DNA from: an uncultured Coriobacteriaceae bacterium | GTDB taxonomy: Bacteria > Actinomycetota > Coriobacteriia > Coriobacteriales > Eggerthellaceae | Length of the DNA stretch: 15,963 bases | Reading direction: 5' to 3' | Assembly (NCBI GenBank): GCA_900550385.1 | Contig: URRZ01000047.1 | Coordinates: 1 to 15,963 of the forward strand | Shown here: piece after piece, positions 12,130 through 15,963 of the stretch | Layout of the letters: the number at the start of each line of letters is the position of its first letter | How positions within the stretch are numbered: position 1 is the first letter of the stretch | Translations under genes and position numbers: made by a program | The notes under the pieces: model-generated | The model's database searches: none | What the model was told of the DNA's origin: nothing | What the model saw: only the letters and a program-made list of their open reading frames with translations

Positions 12130-12669
12130 CTACGCCTGCGGGTCCTCCACGTAGCGCGGGTCGATCTCGCGGCCATTGATGAAGCATTCGTGCAGGTCGA
12201 CCAGCGGGATGTCCTCTGGGACGTGGATGGACGGGTTGCGGCGCAGGATCTCGATGCGCGACACGTGGCAGTTGTGCAGGCGGCACACCTGCGGGCGCGC
12301 CTCCCACACCATGCAGCCGTCGTCGGAGGCGCGCTGCAGGCAGCAGCCCTGCTTGCCGCGGTCGATGGGGCGGATGCCGTGCTGGGCGATGTAGCCGCGG
12401 ACGCGCGCGACCTCCTCGTGCGTCATGGCCAGCACGTTCACGCGGCAGCATGCGCCGCAGCGCTCGCATTCCGGATAGCTGTTCTCGCCCTCGAAATGCA
12501 GCGGGTAGCCGGCGCCCTTCCCCGCCTCGGCAGGCTCCTCGCCGGCAAAGTCGGTGCCTAGCGCAACAGGCGCCGCGTCGGGCGTTCCCTCCGAAGTCGA
12601 AGGGCCCATCGCCGCTCCCTCGCCGGGCGCACCTTCCTCCTCCGACGCCCCTTCCGCATCCCTCGTCAT
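12130..12669 (-). CDS. YkgJ-family cysteine-cluster protein
   Basis: 179 residues. A low-complexity, acidic, Gly/Ala/Pro-rich N-terminus (1-60) precedes a compact Cys-rich domain. In it CERCGACC holds Cys68, 71, 74 and 75, and further Cys lie at 109, 110, 119, 129 and 134 (ARPQVCRLHNC), the pattern of the zinc- or iron-binding YkgJ/UPF0153 family. Family function is not established; a metal-site role is assumed. The ATG at 12669 lies 3 bases after the coaX stop with a G-rich RBS inside the coaX end, so it is co-transcribed with coaX. Met21 could be the true start since the first 20 residues add only low-complexity sequence. A terminator follows. Confidence 0.85.
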   Translation of the reverse strand: MTRDAEGASEEEGAPGEGAAMGPSTSEGTPDAAPVALGTDFAGEEPAEAGKGAGYPLHFEGENSYPECERCGACCRVNVLAMTHEEVARVRGYIAQHGIRPIDRGKQGCCLQRASDDGCMVWEARPQVCRLHNCHVSRIEILRRNPSIHVPEDIPLVDLHECFINGREIDPRYVEDPQA

Positions 12670-12672
12670 GGG

Positions 12673-13443
12673 CTACCGCTTCCCCGCCTCGTAGATGCGG
12701 CGCAGGCCCTCCAGGGTCAGCTCCTTGTTCACCGCCGTGATCGTGCTGGAAAGCGGCGCCACGCGCGATGCCAAGCCGCCCGTCGCCACGACGGTCGCGG
12801 AATAGCCCAGCTGATCGAAGACGCGTCGGACCAAGCCGTCGACGCGATCCGCCTCGCCGTACACGATGCCCGCTTGGATGGCCTGCGCGGTGTTGCCGCC
12901 GATGGCGGTGTGCGGGTCCACCAATTCGATGGCGGACAGCCTGTTCGCATGCGAGAACAGCGCCGCAGCGGACGTCTCGACGCCGGGCGCGATGATGCCG
13001 CCGACGAACACGCCGTCAGCGTCCACCACCTCGATGTTGGTCGCCGTGCCGAAATCGACCACGACCACGGGCGCTCCGTAAAGCGCCCGCGCCGCCACGG
13101 CGTCCGCGACGCGGTCGGCGCCGATCTCGGACGGGTTCGCATACGACACGGGGAACAGGTCGCCGGCCGATTCCGCCGTGCAGACCAAGGGATCCTTCCC
13201 CACCAGCTTCCACAGCGCCGAGCACCACCCCAACGTCAACTGGGGCACCACCGAGGCGAGCGCCGACCCGTCGAGGTCTTCCGCCGCGATGCCTTCCGAC
13301 GCCAGCAGGGGCATCAGCTTCAAGCGCAGCTCGTCGGATGTGTGGCTCTTGTTCGTGGCGATGCGCCACATGTGCCGCAGCGTCTCGCCGTCGTACACCC
13401 CGATGACGGTTTGGGTGTTGCCGATGTCGATGGCAAGCAACAT
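12673..13443 (-). CDS. coaX: Type III pantothenate kinase
   Basis: 256-residue CoaX, the usual length. It phosphorylates pantothenate, the first step of coenzyme A synthesis; the type III enzyme needs a monovalent cation and is not feedback-inhibited by CoA. Seen: LLAIDIGNTQTVIGVYDG at the N-terminus (Asp6, ASKHA phosphate-1 motif), IGADRVADAVAA (107-118) with Asp110 as likely catalytic base, VVVDFGTATNIEVVD (127-141), GGIIAPGVETSAAALF and VATGGLASRV. The ATG at 13443 gives the canonical start. An upstream in-frame ATG at 13455 has GGAAGG almost touching it and would add Met-Val-Ile-Asn. Operon with the Cys-cluster gene; divergent from the two-component genes. Confidence 0.95.
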   Translation of the reverse strand: MLLAIDIGNTQTVIGVYDGETLRHMWRIATNKSHTSDELRLKLMPLLASEGIAAEDLDGSALASVVPQLTLGWCSALWKLVGKDPLVCTAESAGDLFPVSYANPSEIGADRVADAVAARALYGAPVVVVDFGTATNIEVVDADGVFVGGIIAPGVETSAAALFSHANRLSAIELVDPHTAIGGNTAQAIQAGIVYGEADRVDGLVRRVFDQLGYSATVVATGGLASRVAPLSSTITAVNKELTLEGLRRIYEAGKR

Positions 13444-13468
13444 ATTTATGACCATCCCTTCCGCGCAG

Positions 13469-13541
13469 CGCCCCCGCATCGGCGGGGCGGCTATAATCGC
13501 TAGTATGCCGCTTTCATCGGGCGGCATGGATGTCCATTATA
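13469..13541. promoter_or_regulatory. Face-to-face promoters and hairpins between coaX and the response regulator
   Basis: Two perfect TATAAT boxes: plus strand at 13492-13497 and minus strand at 13536-13541. The minus box has TTGCCC 15 bp upstream as a possible -35; the plus box has none. Predicted starts (about 13504 and 13529) face each other, so the two 5' ends overlap. Between them is a perfect stem ATGCCGC (13505-13511)/GCGGCAT (13521-13527). A second stem, CGCCCC/GGGGCG (13469-13474 and 13484-13489), lies 26 bases before coaX. The response-regulator leader also has GCCAAG/CTTGGC (13619-13635). Confidence 0.45.
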
Positions 13542-13659
13542 GAAGCACGGAGCGCCGGGCAACGCCGCACGATGCCGCGAGTTCGCCGGAGGAACCCCGG
13601 CGCGGTGAACGACTTGCCGCCAAGGCGCACTTGGCAGCGGAAGGAAAGGCAGGCAGCAC

Positions 13660-14355
13660 ATGGCCGACACCCCAGCCCGCATCCTCCTGGTCGATGACGA
13701 GCCTTCCATCACCGAATTCGTCTCGTACGCGCTGAAGAAGGAGGGGTTCTCCGTCGACGTGGCGGACAACGGGGAAACCGCCTACGAGATGGCGCTGGGC
13801 AGCCCCTACGATCTGTTCGTCCTCGACATCATGCTGCCCGGCATGGACGGTTACGAGCTGTGCCGCCGCCTGCGCTCGAAGACGTCGGCGCCGGTGCTGT
13901 TCCTTTCCGCCCGCGACACCGAGCTCGACAAGGTCGTGGGACTGGAGATCGGCGGCGACGACTACCTCGCCAAGCCCTTCGGCGTGCGCGAGCTCATCGC
14001 CCGCGTGCGGGCGCTGCTGCGCCGCGGCTCGGGGGGCGACTTCCCCACGGCCAACCGCGCGGTGACCGCAAGCGGCATCACCCTCGACGAGGACGCGCAC
14101 ACGGCGAAGGGCGACAAGGGGCCCATCGAGCTGACGCCGCGCGAGTTCGAGCTGCTGGCATGCCTGATGCGCAACGCCGGCAAGGTGGTCTCCCGCGAGG
14201 ACCTGCTGCGCGAGGCGTGGGGCTGGGAATACCTCACGGAGACGAAGACCGTCGACACCCACATCAAGCGCCTGCGCGACAAAATCGAGAGCGCCGGATA
14301 CGACCCCGGCCTCGTGGAGACGGTGCGCGGCTACGGCTACCGGTTCAGGCAGTAG
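13660..14355 (+). CDS. OmpR/PhoB-family response regulator
   Basis: 231 residues, standard for the family. The receiver domain (7-120) has the acidic pocket Asp12-Asp13, phosphoacceptor Asp56 in VLDIMLPGMDGYEL, Ser83 in FLSARD and Lys105 in YLAKPF. The winged-helix output domain (about 135-230) shows ELTPREFELLACLMRNAGKV, then SREDLLREAWGW, TVDTHIKRLRDKIE and the C-terminal VRGYGYRF. It should be phosphorylated by the kinase directly downstream and bind direct-repeat DNA sites. A-rich GGAAGGAAAGG lies 10-20 bases before the ATG. The leader is long (about 150 bases) with two stem-loops. Target genes are unknown; the DUF2207-like gene after the kinase is a candidate. Confidence 0.95.
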   Translation: MADTPARILLVDDEPSITEFVSYALKKEGFSVDVADNGETAYEMALGSPYDLFVLDIMLPGMDGYELCRRLRSKTSAPVLFLSARDTELDKVVGLEIGGDDYLAKPFGVRELIARVRALLRRGSGGDFPTANRAVTASGITLDEDAHTAKGDKGPIELTPREFELLACLMRNAGKVVSREDLLREAWGWEYLTETKTVDTHIKRLRDKIESAGYDPGLVETVRGYGYRFRQ

Positions 14356-14373
14356 CGCGAATCGAGGCGTCCC

Positions 14374-15414
14374 ATCAAACGGCTCCAAACATACTTCGCC
14401 CTCCTGGCAACGCTGCTGTCCGTGCTGACGGGGACCCTCGCTTTGGGCGTGTGGTTCCTCTGCACCGACGTGACACCGCTGATATTCCTGATGCTGGCTC
14501 CGCTGGCGCTCATCACGTTCGCCTTGAGCCTGATCATCGGCCATTTCCTTGCCGAACCGCTCAACCTGCTGGAGCAGCGCGTCCGCGCATTCGCCGCCGG
14601 CGGCGAGGTGACGTTCGCCACGGACGGGCGCCTCTACGAGGCCGACGAGCTCGCCACCACCATCGACGCGCTCGTGAAGAAGTCGGCGAGCCAGCAGCAG
14701 GACCTCGTCATCAAGGAGCGGCGCCAAGCGGCGTTCGTCAGCGACGTGGCGCACGAGCTGCGCACGCCCCTCACCGCCATCCGGGGCAACACCGACCTGC
14801 TGCGCGACCCCGACCTCCCGCCCGAGCTGCACGAGAAGTTCTGCTCGATCATCGTGAACGAAAGCGAGCGCCTCAGCCGCCTGGTGAACGACCTGCTGAC
14901 GCTCCAGCACATCGAAGACGGGACGCGCCCGCTGCATCTTGCGCGCGTCAACTTGCGCGACCTTTCCCAAAGCGTGCTGGACGCGCTGCGCCCCGTCCTC
15001 GACGAGCGGCAGGCGAACGCGTGGGTGGAAGGCGAGGCGCCCGACGTGCTGGGGGATGTGGACCAGCTGCGCCAGGTGGTGTCGAACCTAGTGGACAACG
15101 CGAGCCGCTTCATCGAGCCGGGCGGGCACATCGTCGTCGAGCTGTTCGGCATGCGCGGCAACTCCATCATCATGGTGAAGGACGACGGCTGCGGCTTCGG
15201 CGACGTCGACCCGAAGCTGCTGTTCGAGCGCTTCTACCGCACGGACGCCTCCCGCGCGCGCGGGACGGGCGGCACGGGGCTGGGGCTGTCCATCGTGAAG
15301 TCCATCGCGGAATCGCATGACGGCACCGTCGAGGCGGTGAACCTTCCCGAGGGCGGGGCCTGCTTCATCGTCGCCATCCCCTCGATTCCGCCCGAGACGC
15401 CTTCGGGGAAATAG
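14374..15414 (+). CDS. Two-TM sensor histidine kinase with apparent ATC start
   Basis: 346 residues if translation starts at ATC 14374, 330 from GTG 14422. With the ATC start the protein begins (M)KRLQTYFALLATLLSVLTG, a normal kinase N-terminus with TM1 at 7-30, only ~5 outside residues, and TM2 at 35-57. GAGG sits 6 bases before the ATC, whereas GTG 14422 falls in the middle of TM1 with no RBS. No ATG, GTG or TTG exists between the response-regulator stop and 14422. The kinase core is intact: FVSDVAHELRTPLTAI with His127, N-box NLVDNAS (Asn242), KDDGCGFGD, FERFYR, and GTGGTGLGLSIVKSIAESH. The short loop suggests it senses within or at the membrane. Partner of the upstream regulator, same frame, 18 bases apart. 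Confidence 0.88.
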   Translation: MKRLQTYFALLATLLSVLTGTLALGVWFLCTDVTPLIFLMLAPLALITFALSLIIGHFLAEPLNLLEQRVRAFAAGGEVTFATDGRLYEADELATTIDALVKKSASQQQDLVIKERRQAAFVSDVAHELRTPLTAIRGNTDLLRDPDLPPELHEKFCSIIVNESERLSRLVNDLLTLQHIEDGTRPLHLARVNLRDLSQSVLDALRPVLDERQANAWVEGEAPDVLGDVDQLRQVVSNLVDNASRFIEPGGHIVVELFGMRGNSIIMVKDDGCGFGDVDPKLLFERFYRTDASRARGTGGTGLGLSIVKSIAESHDGTVEAVNLPEGGACFIVAIPSIPPETPSGK

Positions 15415-15474
15415 GTCTTTGGTTGCTGTCCGCTCCTCCGGGCGAGGGGGCGGGGGTTCGTGCTCAAACAGTGC

Positions 15475-15532
15475 TCGCTTGGTGAAACAGCCCACTGGGC
15501 TGTTTCAGTCGCTGCGGAACTCGCTCGGTCAA
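15475..15532. repeat. Palindromic element with flanking short repeats over a start codon
   Basis: Arms TGAAACAGCCC (15483-15493) and GGGCTGTTTCA (15497-15507) form a perfect 11-bp stem with loop ACT. A 12-base sequence beginning TCGCT at 15475 recurs at 15521 with 10 of 12 bases equal. The arrangement looks like a REP-type intergenic element, or a hairpin hiding the start of the next gene. There is no T-tract, so it is a poor terminator for the kinase operon. Confidence 0.55.
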
Positions 15533-15963
15533 GGCACCCCCTGCTTTCTATCGGCTCTCACGTTGCTGATCGTTCTTCTCGTTGCCCTTTGTGCGCCTGC
15601 AACAGCTCTGGCGACGGATTATCGGTGCTCGGAGGTGGACTTGCTGGCGTCGGTGGAGACTGACGGGTCGGTGCACATGACCGATCAGCGCATCTTCGAC
15701 CTCACGGAAGGGGAGAGCGCGCCGGAGCGGTTGAAGTGGCTCTACGATGGGTTCATCGAAGGGGCTGAGGTTACTATCGAACGGGTGCGCATGGCGCCGG
15801 TGGATGGCGATGGTGCGCTTGCCGGGGAGTGGACGGAGCTTCCCGAGACGACGTTCCTTTTGCCCTGGCGCGGCGGCGGAGGGCCCGAGCACGACGCCTG
15901 GGCCTACGACAAGTTTCAAGATACGCTCTACGCCTTTGTGGACGCCATGCCCGAGCGCGTCAT
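15482..15963 (+). CDS. DUF2207-like secreted/membrane protein (partial, runs off right edge)
   Basis: Reading from GTG 15482 gives (M)KQPTGLFQSLRNSLGQ, a hydrophobic core LSALTLLIVLLVALCAPA and a signal-peptidase site at TALA|TDYR (after residue 44). The mature part starts DYRCSEVDLLASVETDGSVH, then MTDQRIFDLTEG, which resembles the N-terminal beta domain of DUF2207 membrane proteins (dy-x-i..v..DGs...E....f). The family usually continues with TM segments, which lie beyond the window. 160 codons are visible. No SD precedes the GTG; the nearest G-run is 26 bases away, and the start codon is at the base of a perfect hairpin. Codons are less G/C-ending than in neighbours (GAT, GTT, CTT, GGG), hinting at a different history. 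DUF2207 function is unknown; the gene follows the kinase by 67 bases. Confidence 0.6.
   Translation, partial: MKQPTGLFQSLRNSLGQGTPCFLSALTLLIVLLVALCAPATALATDYRCSEVDLLASVETDGSVHMTDQRIFDLTEGESAPERLKWLYDGFIEGAEVTIERVRMAPVDGDGALAGEWTELPETTFLLPWRGGGGPEHDAWAYDKFQDTLYAFVDAMPERV

Noticed and set aside
11081..12154. Long plus-strand open frame (about 357 codons) opposite fhs
   Set aside because: It is the antisense shadow of fhs, which has full family motifs; the composition (His/Arg/Val/Asp-rich) is typical of mirror frames in high-GC genes.
13537..14970. Long minus-strand open frame (477 codons) opposite the two-component genes
   Set aside because: Antisense shadow of the response regulator and kinase, both with complete motifs; no recognisable domain in the shadow.
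1..15963. CRISPR arrays, tRNA or rRNA genes, insertion sequences, prophage
   Set aside because: No regularly spaced direct repeats, cloverleaf-like stretches, transposase or integrase motifs were seen in reading the window.

Overview
The window is high-GC DNA with strongly G/C-ending codons. It looks like a chromosomal segment of an anaerobic actinobacterium of class Coriobacteriia, most likely Eggerthellaceae (inferred from GC, gene content and the style of the proteins; no database was searched). Genes are densely packed on both strands. No rRNA, tRNA, CRISPR array, insertion sequence or phage gene was recognised.

Left end (1-2590): tsaE and tsaB on the minus strand (tRNA t6A modification) overlap by one base, and tsaB runs off the left edge. 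A plus-strand toxin-antitoxin operon follows, with a RelB/DinJ-type ribbon-helix-helix antitoxin and a PIN-domain toxin behind a clear promoter/operator. The toxin gene overlaps tail-to-tail with a family 6 DNA glycosylase gene.

Middle (2661-8691): an M24 (Xaa-Pro) peptidase on plus, then three minus-strand genes. These are an SSS-family sodium:solute symporter, a fusion of a metallophosphoesterase-like domain to an ArsS-like radical SAM enzyme, and a FolD-like dehydrogenase. The regions upstream of the symporter and of the radical SAM gene share a 21-bp element.

One-carbon block (7819-11908): fhs and fchA are adjacent on minus, and folD lies beyond a plus-strand HicA/HicB module. This FolD has Leu and Phe where the cyclohydrolase Lys and Gln should be, while a separate cyclohydrolase (FchA) is encoded next door. 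Together the three genes would carry formate to methylene-THF with the hydrolase and dehydrogenase steps on separate proteins.

Right end (12130-15963): a YkgJ-type Cys-cluster protein and type III pantothenate kinase (coaX) on minus. Divergent to them is an OmpR-type response regulator, then a small two-TM histidine kinase whose natural start codon appears to be ATC. Last is the 5' part of a secreted or membrane DUF2207-like protein whose start codon sits in a perfect hairpin.

The best leads are the two-domain radical SAM protein and its shared promoter element, the FolD catalytic substitutions beside fchA, the ATC-start kinase, and the hairpins at 9546-9601 and 15483-15507. I did not find a clearly new multi-gene defence or biosynthetic system.
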